The position numbers and the translations under genes were made by a program. A stretch of DNA of 11,758 nt from JBAWWY01 sp037144355 (GTDB lineage Bacteria > Bacillota > Clostridia > Peptostreptococcales > Anaerovoracaceae), in assembly GCA_037144355.1 (NCBI GenBank), contig JBAWWY010000037.1:1-11758 (forward strand), written 5' to 3'. Under the pieces are notes generated by a model. It had not been told where the DNA came from. It did not search any database and worked only from the letters and a program-made list of their open reading frames with translations. Shown here in pieces: positions 1 through 5,916 of this stretch. Positions within the stretch are counted from its first letter, which is position 1, and each line of letters starts with the position of its first letter.

Positions 1-1
1 C

Positions 2-20
2 CGCAAATTTAAGATTTGTG
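2..20. repeat. Short imperfect inverted repeat at window edge
   Basis: Arms 2-8 (CGCAAAT) and 14-20 (ATTTGTG) can pair across a 5-nt loop, with one G-U wobble if read from the plus strand and an A-C mismatch if read from the minus strand. It lies beyond the tRNA cluster at the edge of the window. No T-run makes it a terminator, and its context is cut off. It may belong with the larger palindrome at 34-70. Confidence 0.3.
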
Positions 21-33
21 ATTTCCTTGTATA

Positions 34-70
34 AGTTCACCGACAATTCACTTCGTGAATTGGGTGAGCT
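34..70. repeat. Long imperfect palindrome just downstream of tRNA-Arg
   Basis: Outer arms 34-41 (AGTTCACC) and 63-70 (GGTGAGCT) and inner arms 44-51 and 55-62 (CAATTCAC and GTGAATTG) form a 16-bp hairpin with a TTC loop and a two-base bulge (42-43). Pairing is complete on plus-strand RNA with one G-U wobble; minus-strand RNA has a C-A mismatch at that place. It begins 4 nt after the CCA end of tRNA-Arg in the direction of transcription. No U-tract follows on either strand, so it is not a standard intrinsic terminator. It resembles a dispersed palindromic (REP-like) repeat or an RNA processing or stability hairpin. Whether it recurs elsewhere in the genome cannot be told from here. Confidence 0.55.
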
Positions 71-74
71 AATA

Positions 75-151
75 TGGTGAGCCCAGAGGGATTCGAACCC
101 CCGACACGCGGCTTAGAAAGCCGCTGCTCTATCCAGCTGAGCTATGAGCCC
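75..151 (-). tRNA. tRNA-Arg (anticodon TCT)
   Basis: This is a 77-nt cloverleaf with an encoded CCA end. The anticodon stem GCGGC/GCCGC encloses a TTTCTAA loop, giving anticodon TCT, which reads AGA. The T-loop is TTCGAAT. The acceptor strands GGGCTCA and TGGGCTC pair only with two G-U wobbles (2-71 and 5-68). It is the last gene of the seven-tRNA cluster. Confidence 0.97.
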
Positions 152-163
152 ACATAAGTAAAT

Positions 164-237
164 TGGAGCGGATGATGGGAATCGGACCCACGCTATCAGC
201 TTGGAAGGCTGAAGTTCTGCCATTGAACTACATCCGC
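164..237 (-). tRNA. tRNA-Gly (anticodon TCC)
   Basis: This is a 74-nt cloverleaf with encoded CCA. The anticodon stem TCAGC/GCTGA encloses CTTCCAA, giving anticodon TCC (reads GGA and probably GGG). The acceptor stem GCGGATG/CATCCGC pairs perfectly, and the discriminator base is T, as is usual for bacterial tRNA-Gly. It lies 12 nt upstream of tRNA-Arg in the same transcript. Confidence 0.97.
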
Positions 238-242
238 AAATG

Positions 243-317
243 TGGAGCAGAAGACGAGATTCGAACTCGCGACCCTCGCCTTGGCAAGGCGATGCTCTAC
301 CACTGAGCCACTTCTGC
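243..317 (-). tRNA. tRNA-Gly (anticodon GCC)
   Basis: This is a 75-nt cloverleaf with encoded CCA. The anticodon stem TCGCC/GGCGA encloses TTGCCAA, giving anticodon GCC (reads GGC and GGT). The acceptor stem GCAGAAG/CTTCTGC is fully paired, and the discriminator is T. It is separated by only 5 nt from the second tRNA-Gly, so both surely lie on one precursor. Confidence 0.97.
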
Positions 318-324
318 ATGGTAT

Positions 325-409
325 TGGTGGAGGGAGGAGGATTCGAACCTCCGAAAGCTCAGCTAACGGATTTACAGTCCGCCCCCTTTGGCCACTCGGG
401 AATCCCTCC
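325..409 (-). tRNA. tRNA-Tyr (anticodon GTA)
   Basis: This is an 85-nt class II tRNA with a long variable arm, as expected for bacterial tRNA-Tyr. The loop CTGTAAA gives anticodon GTA (reads TAC and TAT). The acceptor stem GGAGGGA/TCCCTCC is fully paired, the discriminator is A, and CCA is encoded. A 50-nt spacer separates it from tRNA-Thr upstream. That spacer holds a TATGAT hexamer but no convincing -35, so I do not call a promoter there. Confidence 0.97.
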
Positions 410-459
410 AAATATGAATTTTTCAAGTATCATAAGACTATGCTTTGTTATCTTATAAT

Positions 460-534
460 TGGAGCTGGCGAAGAGAATCGAACTCCCAACCTGCTGATTA
501 CAAATCAGCTGCTCTACCGTTGAGCCACGCCAGC
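460..534 (-). tRNA. tRNA-Thr (anticodon TGT)
   Basis: This is a 75-nt cloverleaf with encoded CCA. The anticodon stem GCTGA/TCAGC encloses TTTGTAA, giving anticodon TGT (reads ACA). The acceptor stem GCTGGCG/CGCCAGC is fully paired. The T-stem has two G-U pairs (49-65 and 50-64). A 55-nt spacer separates it from tRNA-Asp. Confidence 0.97.
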
Positions 535-574
535 AAAATCTATTTGCTATAATCCCAATAAAGTGTAATTCAGG

Positions 575-587
575 CAATTAATAATTA
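575..587. repeat. 13-nt repeat, copy 1 (CAATTAATAATTA)
   Basis: The plus-strand 13-mer CAATTAATAATTA at 575-587 recurs at 772-784. The motif TCAGGCAATT at 570-579 is also found inverted as AATTGCCTGA at 760-769. The two sites flank the tRNA-Asp/tRNA-Val pair. In this AT-rich spacer it may be chance, or the trace of an old duplication of promoter-proximal DNA. Confidence 0.3.
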
Positions 588-589
588 AA

Positions 590-666
590 TGGCGACCTGG
601 ATCGGGCTCGAACCGACGACCTCCAGCGTGACAGGCTGGCATTCTAACCAACTGAACTACCGGACC
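590..666 (-). tRNA. tRNA-Asp (anticodon GTC) with irregular acceptor stem
   Basis: This is a 77-nt cloverleaf with encoded CCA and discriminator G. The anticodon stem CCAGC/GCTGG encloses CTGTCAC, giving anticodon GTC (reads GAC and GAT). The body is typical, but the acceptor strands are GGTCCGG and CCAGGTC. They pair with two wobbles (G2-U71, U3-G70) and one C-A mismatch (C5-A68). A perfectly paired 3' strand would be CCGGACC, so all three departures are transitions in the 3' strand. The gene is probably functional, since it is the only tRNA-Asp visible here, but a second copy elsewhere could have relaxed selection on it. Confidence 0.93.
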
Positions 667-670
667 GCAA

Positions 671-746
671 TGGTGGGAACAATAGGGATCGAACCTATGA
701 CATCCTGCTTGTAAGGCAGGCGCTCTCCCAGCTGAGCTATGCTCCC
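671..746 (-). tRNA. tRNA-Val (anticodon TAC)
   Basis: This is a 76-nt cloverleaf with encoded CCA. The anticodon stem CCTGC/GCAGG encloses CTTACAA, giving anticodon TAC (reads GTA and probably other GTN codons). The acceptor strands GGGAGCA/TGTTCCC contain one G-U pair (5-68). It is the first gene of the cluster, with its 5' end about 28 nt downstream of the predicted transcription start. tRNA-Asp follows after 4 nt. Confidence 0.97.
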
Positions 747-771
747 GTGTGTCTATTTTAATTGCCTGACA

Positions 772-784
772 CAATTAATAATTA
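772..784. repeat. 13-nt repeat, copy 2, over the tRNA promoter start region
   Basis: This is the second copy of CAATTAATAATTA. Here it overlaps the -10 element (781-786) and the expected transcription start of the tRNA operon. The copy at 575-587, just after tRNA-Asp, has no -35/-10 pair of its own. Confidence 0.3.
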
Positions 785-809
785 TAACTTCTAATTCCTA
801 TGATGTCAA
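781..809 (-). promoter_or_regulatory. Consensus sigma-A promoter of the tRNA operon
   Basis: On the minus strand TTGACA (804-809) is followed by exactly 17 nt and then TATAAT (781-786), a perfect match to the vegetative promoter consensus. The predicted start is near 774, about 28 nt before tRNA-Val. This fits high, constitutive transcription of stable RNA. Confidence 0.9.
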
Positions 810-866
810 CTAAAAACATGGTTTTTTTATTAGCAATTTCCTTGCAATAGTGAGTCGTTTTTTATA

Positions 867-1517
867 TTAACATACAGTATTTTTGTTGTCAATGGCATTC
901 TTCAAGAGCTTATCTCTTTCTGAAAATATCTTCATTCTGCCATTTGTCAAATCCATAAGGTCTTTAATTGCTTTCTCAGCATTTTCCCACTTAATTACTA
1001 AATTTGCTTCGATATTTTCATTGAATCTTTGATTTTCTATGATAAAATTGCCTTTTTCAGCACTTTGAACTATCTTTTGAAAATCTTTATAATCACTTTG
1101 TATTTCGAAATTCTTTGCCTTTTCAACATTGCAGATTAATCCAAGATTAATTGCTTCTTTCGCAACACTGGAATAAGCCCTTGCCAAACCGCCGGTTCCA
1201 AGTTTGATTCCTCCAAAATATCTGACGACAACAACTATAATATTTGTTATCCCTTCACCTGCCATCATTTTAAGAACAGGTTGCCCTGATGAGCCCTGAG
1301 GCTCGCCATCATCACTGCACCACTGAAGATCCTGACTAATGCCAGTAATAAAAGCCGGCACAAAGTGTGTAGCTCCTTTGTTTTTGATTTTACAGTCCCT
1401 AATAAAATCCAGAGCTTCCTCTCTTGATTCAATCGGAGATGCATATGCGACAAATCGAGATTTTTCAATTGTTCTTTCAGCAATTGCCATTTTCATGATG
1501 GATTTGTACAAAATCAT
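867..1517 (-). CDS. yigZ: YigZ/IMPACT family protein (UPF0029)
   Basis: This 216-residue protein is of usual family length. The N-terminal IMPACT domain spans about residues 15-125 and carries the family signatures DGEPQGSSG (70-78) and VVVRYFGGIKLGTGG (96-110). The C-terminal part (about 135-205) matches the DUF1949 region in position and character. YigZ proteins are soluble. Their biochemical role is poorly known; eukaryotic IMPACT acts in translational control, so a link to translation is inference. The ATG at 1517 is preceded by AAAGGAAAA with normal spacing and gives the N-terminus MILYKS, close to the common family start. The gene sits 36 nt downstream of hflX with no terminator between them, so they are probably co-transcribed. 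No convincing terminator follows: the stems in 810-866 are AT-only or lack a U-tract. Confidence 0.92.
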   Translation of the reverse strand: MILYKSIMKMAIAERTIEKSRFVAYASPIESREEALDFIRDCKIKNKGATHFVPAFITGISQDLQWCSDDGEPQGSSGQPVLKMMAGEGITNIIVVVVRYFGGIKLGTGGLARAYSSVAKEAINLGLICNVEKAKNFEIQSDYKDFQKIVQSAEKGNFIIENQRFNENIEANLVIKWENAEKAIKDLMDLTNGRMKIFSERDKLLKNAIDNKNTVC

Positions 1518-1553
1518 AATATTTTCCTTTGAATATAAAAAACTTCCTAAAAA

Positions 1554-2855
1554 CTAATTTGAGTCCAATTTTTTTTCAATAACGTAAGTGGTCAGCCTAT
1601 TCTCATCTTCCGTAGAAATCTCTGCCTTGATCAATGTGCCTTCCGGCAAATATTCTAAATTCATTATTTCGTATTTCTCGCAAAGAAATGAAACTATCTG
1701 TCCTTTATCAAAAGGTATTATCATTTCAACAATTCTTCTGTCTGAAAACAGTTTTGCCAAAATAACATCAGTTAGTTCATCAAAATTATAACCTGTCTTC
1801 GCAGAAATTAGTATTGATTTATGTTCTTCGTTGATTGGGATGATTTTTTCCTCTAGCAGATCGGCTTTATTGTATACGAGTATTATATCCTTGTTTTCAA
1901 CTCCTAGCTCTTTTAAAACGCTTTTAGTAACATCAATTTGGAATTTATAATGCATATGTTTGGAATCGATAACCATTAGTATCAAATCTGCTGACAAGAC
2001 CTCTTCTAGGGTCGATTTGAATGCTTTTACAAGGGCATGTGGCAGTTTGCTCACAAACCCAACTGTATCAATCACAACAAACTCATGGCTAGTATCAAGT
2101 TTTACTTTTCTTGTTGCTGTATCCAATGTTGCGAAAAGCATATCCTCCTCGTAAACTTTTTTTTCATCCTTGTTTGATATTGAAAGAAATTTGTTCATCA
2201 ACGCTGATTTCCCAGCATTTGTATATCCTACCAAGGCAACCAGCGGCAATTGGGATTTCTCCCTCTTTGCTCTTTGCGTACTTCTGCTTCCTTTTATTTC
2301 TTCAATTTCTTTCCGAATTTCATCCATTCTTGTCTGGATATGTCTTCTATCAGTTTCAAGTTTCATTTCTCCGGGGCCCCTAGTGCCAATTCCTCCACCA
2401 GTTCGGGATAGGCTCTTGCCCATGCCTCTCAATCTTGGCAGTCTATACTGCAATTGTGCAAATTCAACCTGGAGTTTGCCTTCTTTGGATAAAGCCCTGT
2501 TAGCAAATATGTCCAAGATCAATGTTGTCCTATCAATGATTATTAAATCCAATTCATTTTCCAGGTTTCTGATTTGAGCTCCAGAAAGTTCATCATTAAA
2601 AATGACCATGTCACATCCATTTGCAGAACAAAACTCTGAAATCTCAGCTACTTTTCCTTTTCCCACATAAAATGTTGAATCCGGCCTATTCCTGTTTTGT
2701 ATCATTTGCCCGGCAACTAGAATCCCATCTGCCTCAGCCAAACCATCAAGCTCTTCCATTGAATCGCTTATATTTTCACTATTTTGAAGTCCCACCAGAA
2801 TAGCTCTATGGAATTCTTCCACAATTATCTCGTTTCGCTCATTAAATTCTATCAT
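1554..2855 (-). CDS. hflX: GTPase HflX, ribosome-associated
   Basis: HflX is a cytosolic GTPase that binds the 50S subunit and splits stalled or stress-arrested ribosomes. With the start chosen here it has 433 residues. The N-terminal HflX domain includes YVGKGK (63-68). The glycine-rich linker SRTGGGIGTRGPGE (150-163) follows, then a basic coiled-coil-like stretch (about 165-200). The G domain shows G1 GYTNAGKS (210-217), G3 DTVG (263-266), G4 NKAD (329-332) and G5 SAK (351-353). The frame can be extended upstream to a TTG at 2900. That TTG lies at the edge of the loop of an inverted repeat and adds 15 residues unlike the family. The ATG at 2855 has GTGGGG seven bases upstream and gives the usual N-terminus, so I prefer it. 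It lies 91 nt after codY and 36 nt before yigZ. Confidence 0.95.
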   Translation of the reverse strand: MIEFNERNEIIVEEFHRAILVGLQNSENISDSMEELDGLAEADGILVAGQMIQNRNRPDSTFYVGKGKVAEISEFCSANGCDMVIFNDELSGAQIRNLENELDLIIIDRTTLILDIFANRALSKEGKLQVEFAQLQYRLPRLRGMGKSLSRTGGGIGTRGPGEMKLETDRRHIQTRMDEIRKEIEEIKGSRSTQRAKREKSQLPLVALVGYTNAGKSALMNKFLSISNKDEKKVYEEDMLFATLDTATRKVKLDTSHEFVVIDTVGFVSKLPHALVKAFKSTLEEVLSADLILMVIDSKHMHYKFQIDVTKSVLKELGVENKDIILVYNKADLLEEKIIPINEEHKSILISAKTGYNFDELTDVILAKLFSDRRIVEMIIPFDKGQIVSFLCEKYEIMNLEYLPEGTLIKAEISTEDENRLTTYVIEKKLDSN

Positions 2856-2874
2856 TGCATTACCCCACTTGTGG

Positions 2875-2911
2875 AAAATAGCTGAATAATTATTAATCAA
2901 TCAGCTATTTT
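2875..2911. repeat. Perfect 11-bp inverted repeat in the codY-hflX gap
   Basis: Arms AAAATAGCTGA (2875-2885) and TCAGCTATTTT (2901-2911) are perfectly complementary around a 15-nt AT-only loop apart from one C. Read on the minus strand, the hairpin ends in TTTT and then CCAC, just before the hflX ribosome binding site. It could be a weak bidirectional terminator after codY or an attenuator in front of hflX. With a long loop and only four T residues, which are themselves paired, termination would be inefficient. Confidence 0.5.
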
Positions 2912-2946
2912 AGAATTTTAAACTTGTAACTATATTAAATTAAATA

Positions 2947-3726
2947 TTATACATCCAATTTGGATAATTCCTCTGTCAATTTCGCATTGAGAATCTTTAT
3001 ATGGGTGCCCTTCATTCCAAGAGATCTGGATTCAATTATGCCAGCGCTTTCCAACTTTCTCAAAGCATTAACTATTACAGACCTGGTTATTCCAGACCTA
3101 TCTGCGATTTTGCTGGCAACCAGCAACCCTTCGCTGCCCTCAAGTTCTGCAAATATTTGTTGCACCGCTTCTATTTCAGAATATGATAATGTGCCTATAG
3201 CCATTTGAACAACAGCACGTCTTCTGGCATCATCCTCGATTGCAATAGTCTTTTTTCTTAAGATTTCTATCCCGACAACTGTTGCTCCATACTCTCCCAA
3301 TATCAGGTCTTCGTCTCCAAATTCAGGCTTATATCTGGTAACTATCAAAGTGCCCAGTCTATGCCCGCCTCCAGAAATAGGAATTATAGTATGAAGTTTG
3401 TCATATGTATCGTAATCGTACTTGAATATTTCCATTGCTTCTTCACCCTTTAAATTCATCACGGTTTCAGAAACTTTCAAAAATGCGTCATTATACTCGT
3501 TTGGAAATTTTTCTGATCCTGTTTCCGGATCAGTAATTGCCGCGCTGTCTGATTTTATTTTATAATGGACCCCAATCACTTTGCCCTTTTTATTTGCTAA
3601 ATATACATTGGCATCCATCAAATCACTAAGAATCTCACAAAGATCATTGAATGAAAATGCTCCTGAACTGCTTTCCTGTAGTACCCAATTCAGTTTTCTG
3701 ACTTTTTCCAGTAATTCGCTAACCAT
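2947..3726 (-). CDS. codY: GTP- and BCAA-responsive global repressor CodY
   Basis: CodY is the nutrient-sensing repressor of low-GC Gram-positive bacteria. In B. subtilis it binds branched-chain amino acids and GTP and controls amino-acid metabolism, transport and stationary-phase genes. At 259 residues it has the standard length. The N-terminal GAF effector domain covers about 1-155, with the conserved segments IIPISGGGHRLGTL (114-127) and LGEYGATVVGIEILR (143-157). The C-terminal winged helix-turn-helix contains VASKIADRSGITRS (203-216) and SRSLGMKGTHIKILN (233-247), nearly invariant in the family. The ATG at 3726 has GGAGG eight bases upstream. A terminator after hslU and its own -10-like element suggest transcription separate from hslVU, followed by hflX and yigZ. 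A candidate CodY box upstream hints at autoregulation. Confidence 0.98.
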   Translation of the reverse strand: MVSELLEKVRKLNWVLQESSSGAFSFNDLCEILSDLMDANVYLANKKGKVIGVHYKIKSDSAAITDPETGSEKFPNEYNDAFLKVSETVMNLKGEEAMEIFKYDYDTYDKLHTIIPISGGGHRLGTLIVTRYKPEFGDEDLILGEYGATVVGIEILRKKTIAIEDDARRRAVVQMAIGTLSYSEIEAVQQIFAELEGSEGLLVASKIADRSGITRSVIVNALRKLESAGIIESRSLGMKGTHIKILNAKLTEELSKLDV

Positions 3727-3787
3727 ATATTTTACCTCCGTGTAGTATTAAGTTATTTTTCAAATTAATATTTTCAAACACTAAACT

Positions 3788-3793
3788 ATTATA
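3788..3793 (-). promoter_or_regulatory. Candidate -10 element for codY
   Basis: TATAAT on the minus strand lies about 60 nt upstream of the codY start, inside a very AT-rich stretch that could act as an UP element. With 17-nt spacing the -35 hexamer is GTATTA, a poor match, so the promoter may be weak or depend on the flanking AT-rich DNA. The predicted start is near 3781, leaving a leader of about 55 nt. Confidence 0.45.
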
Positions 3794-3826
3794 TACTAAT
3801 TTATATTTATTAATACATATTTTTTC

Positions 3827-3841
3827 AATATTTTGAAAATA
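3827..3841. promoter_or_regulatory. Candidate CodY box upstream of codY
   Basis: AATATTTTGAAAATA matches the CodY consensus AATTTTCWGAAAATT at 12 of 15 positions. It overlaps a perfect inverted repeat TTTTCAA/TTGAAAA (3822-3839). It sits 10 nt upstream of the putative -35 position. CodY autoregulation is known in some Firmicutes, but in DNA this AT-rich such matches arise often by chance. Confidence 0.3.
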
Positions 3842-3851
3842 ACATAAATTT

Positions 3852-3877
3852 AAAAGGCTTTCTTACGAAAGCCCTTT
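3852..3877 (-). terminator. Intrinsic terminator after hslU
   Basis: On the minus strand AAAGGGCTTTC pairs with GAAAGCCTTTT around a GTAA loop, which is of the GNRA type. The stem is 11 bp with one G-U pair, followed by more T-rich sequence. It lies about 60 nt after the hslU stop. On the plus strand the same hairpin has one mismatch. It separates the yraN-hslU operon from codY. Confidence 0.85.
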
Positions 3878-3938
3878 ATTTGAACATATATTAGCATTTC
3901 AAATTAAAAATCATGTCCTGTGAATAACTGTTTGCAAC

Positions 3939-5360
3939 TTATAAAATAAATCTGTCCACATCATCCTGTAGTATGCTGTCTAGGAATTTGCCAAGAACAT
4001 AATCCTTGTCTATAATAATTTTTTCTTCTTCTTTCATTTCGGTAATATTGAAGGATATCTCTTCAAGAAGCTTTTCCATAACAGTATGCAGCCTTCTTGC
4101 TCCAATATTCTCAGATTGCTCATTCATTAAAAATGATACGTGGGCAATTTCATCTATTGCCTCTTCGGTAAATTCTACTTTTATTCCTTCAGTTTCCAAA
4201 AGCATCTTATGCTGAACAACTAAAGCGTTCTTTGGTATGGTAAGAATCTGTCTGAAATTTTCCACTGTAAGACTTTCTAGTTCAACTCTGATTGGAAATC
4301 TACCTTGAAGTTCGGGAATTAAATCAGTCGGCTTGGAAATGTGGAATGCTCCAGCTCCAATAAACAATATATGGTCCGTTTTCACTGGTCCATACTTCGT
4401 ATTGACCACGGTACCTTCGACTATTGGAAGGATATCCCTTTGTACGCCTTCCCTTGATACATCTGCTCCGCCTTTATATCCTGAAGATGCAATCTTATCT
4501 ATTTCATCTATGAATATTATGCCGTTCTGTTCAGCATTTGTAAGCGCCTCGGTGGTTACAATATCCATATCGATTAAATTCTGTGCTTCTTGTTCTCTTA
4601 ATATTTTTCTTGCCTCGGAAACTTTGACTTTCTTCTTCTTTTTTTTCTGCGGCATCATATCTCCGAAGATGCTTCCAAGACTCATGCTCATGCCTTCATT
4701 GCCCATGTCCAGGTTATTCATAGCCTTGTTCACATCCAGCACTTCGATTTCAATATATTGATTTTCCAGAAGTCCATCTTTCAACTGCTGCCTTACCTGC
4801 TCTCTTGCAAGTTCGATTTCGCTTAAGTCCTCTGGTGCTTCCTTGACATCTTTCCTATCACCGCTTGGCTGGTTGAAGTTCCCGCCTAATATGAAGTCAA
4901 AAGGCCCCTTCACGCCACCGCTTTGAGGTTTTTTCTTACCTGGGATGATGGCTTCAATTATCTTTTCCTCGGCTATTTCTTCAGCTACCGTATATTTTTC
5001 CGATAACCTTATTTGTTTTACCAGCCTTACTGAAGCCTCAACCAAATCTCTTACCATAGAGTCTACATCTCTTCCGACATAACCTACTTCTGTGAATTTT
5101 GTAGCTTCAACTTTAACAAACGGAGCATCTACCAATTTTGCCAGCCTTCTAGCTATTTCAGTCTTCCCCACTCCTGTTGGTCCTATCATTAGAATATTCT
5201 TAGGTGTTACTTCTTCTCTCATTTCTTCCGGAAGAAGCCATCTTCTATATCTATTTCTTAATGCTACTGCGACAGATCTTTTTGCTTTATCCTGTCCAAT
5301 TATGTATTTATCCAACTCCGCTACGATTTCCGTAGGAGTCATATTATATGATGTGCTCAT
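3939..5360 (-). CDS. hslU: HslU (ClpY), ATPase subunit of the HslVU protease
   Basis: HslU is a AAA+ hexamer that unfolds substrates and feeds them to the HslV peptidase. It has 473 residues, somewhat longer than the 443 of E. coli. Visible motifs are Walker A GPTGVGKT (60-67), the pore loop GYVGRD (93-98), Walker B IIFIDE (281-286), the QGRFPIRVEL segment (352-361) and sensor 2 GARRL (420-424). The inserted I domain spans about 110-240 and ends in six consecutive lysines (239-244). The C-terminal tail DDVDRFIL is the element that docks into HslV. The ATG at 5360 has AGGAGG seven bases upstream, and that site contains the hslV stop codon TAG, which suggests translational coupling and matched subunit synthesis. 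The terminator at 3852-3877 follows. Confidence 0.98.
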   Translation of the reverse strand: MSTSYNMTPTEIVAELDKYIIGQDKAKRSVAVALRNRYRRWLLPEEMREEVTPKNILMIGPTGVGKTEIARRLAKLVDAPFVKVEATKFTEVGYVGRDVDSMVRDLVEASVRLVKQIRLSEKYTVAEEIAEEKIIEAIIPGKKKPQSGGVKGPFDFILGGNFNQPSGDRKDVKEAPEDLSEIELAREQVRQQLKDGLLENQYIEIEVLDVNKAMNNLDMGNEGMSMSLGSIFGDMMPQKKKKKKVKVSEARKILREQEAQNLIDMDIVTTEALTNAEQNGIIFIDEIDKIASSGYKGGADVSREGVQRDILPIVEGTVVNTKYGPVKTDHILFIGAGAFHISKPTDLIPELQGRFPIRVELESLTVENFRQILTIPKNALVVQHKMLLETEGIKVEFTEEAIDEIAHVSFLMNEQSENIGARRLHTVMEKLLEEISFNITEMKEEEKIIIDKDYVLGKFLDSILQDDVDRFIL

Positions 5361-5371
5361 CTTGATTCCTC

Positions 5372-5905
5372 CTAAAGTTTTTCAACTGTGATTTGGTCAT
5401 TAGTATAGACACAAATCGATGCAGCTATTTTAAGCGATTCCCTTACAATTTGTTCAGCATCCATATCTGTATTGTTATATAAGGCTTTTGCTGCTGCATA
5501 TGCAAAATTGCCCCCTGAACCAATTGCGATAAAGTTTTCATCAGGTTCTATTACTTCTCCGTTACCGGATATTAAAAGCAAGCTTTCCTTGTCTGCTGCT
5601 ATAAGCAAAGCTTCAAGATTTCTCATCGCTCTGTCAGAACGCCAATTCTGTGCCAAAGACACAGCTGCTCGTTTTAAATTCCCCGAATGCTCTTCGAGTT
5701 TTTTTTCAAATTTCTCAGTTAAAGTGAATGCATCCGCCACCGAACCTGCGAATCCTGACAAAACAGTATTTTTATATATTTTTTTTACTTTCTTAGCGGT
5801 ACTTTTCATAATGGATGTATTGCCCATCGTTACTTGTCCATCACCACCGATGCAAATATCATCAGCACTTCTTCTAACCACTACAATTGTTGTTGCATGA
5901 AACAT
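5372..5905 (-). CDS. hslV: HslV (ClpQ), peptidase subunit of the HslVU protease
   Basis: HslV is the threonine peptidase of the HslVU complex, related to the proteasome beta subunit. At 177 residues it has normal length. The catalytic threonine should be Thr5 in MFHATT, exposed after removal of a four-residue propeptide (inferred by analogy with processed HslV proteins). By alignment to E. coli HslV the partner residues are Asp22 in GGDGQVT and Lys39 in TAKKVKK. Further family motifs are GFAGSVADAF (51-60) and IGSGGNFA (128-135). The ATG at 5905 has AAGGAGG six bases upstream, with the topA stop codon TAA inside it. hslU begins 11 nt downstream. Unlike B. subtilis ClpQ, which has serine at the mature N-terminus, this protein keeps the classical threonine. 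Confidence 0.97.
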   Translation of the reverse strand: MFHATTIVVVRRSADDICIGGDGQVTMGNTSIMKSTAKKVKKIYKNTVLSGFAGSVADAFTLTEKFEKKLEEHSGNLKRAAVSLAQNWRSDRAMRNLEALLIAADKESLLLISGNGEVIEPDENFIAIGSGGNFAYAAAKALYNNTDMDAEQIVRESLKIAASICVYTNDQITVEKL

Positions 5906-5916
5906 AATTAACCTCC

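Noticed and set aside
410..459. Second promoter inside the tRNA cluster
   Set aside because: TATGAT is present but no -35-like hexamer lies at the right distance. The upstream consensus promoter explains the cluster.
113..774. Several open frames of 68-93 codons on both strands
   Set aside because: They run straight through the seven tRNA genes. Their peptides are translations of tRNA sequence, and no ribosome binding sites support them.
810..866. Possible terminator after yigZ (AAAAAC/GTTTTT around 812-826 and GCAA/TTGC around 833-846)
   Set aside because: The first stem is nearly all A-T with no separate U-tract, and the second is four pairs with no U-tract. Neither is a credible terminator.
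2856..2900. Upstream extension of hflX to a TTG
   Set aside because: The 15 extra residues come from the inverted repeat and are not typical of HflX. The ATG at 2855 fits better.
4333..4761. 142-codon plus-strand frame
   Set aside because: It is antisense to hslU, with low-complexity phenylalanine and serine runs mirroring the lysine and acidic codons of hslU, and no family resemblance.
5472..5900. 142-codon plus-strand frame
   Set aside because: It is the antisense shadow of hslV, which is intact and strongly conserved.
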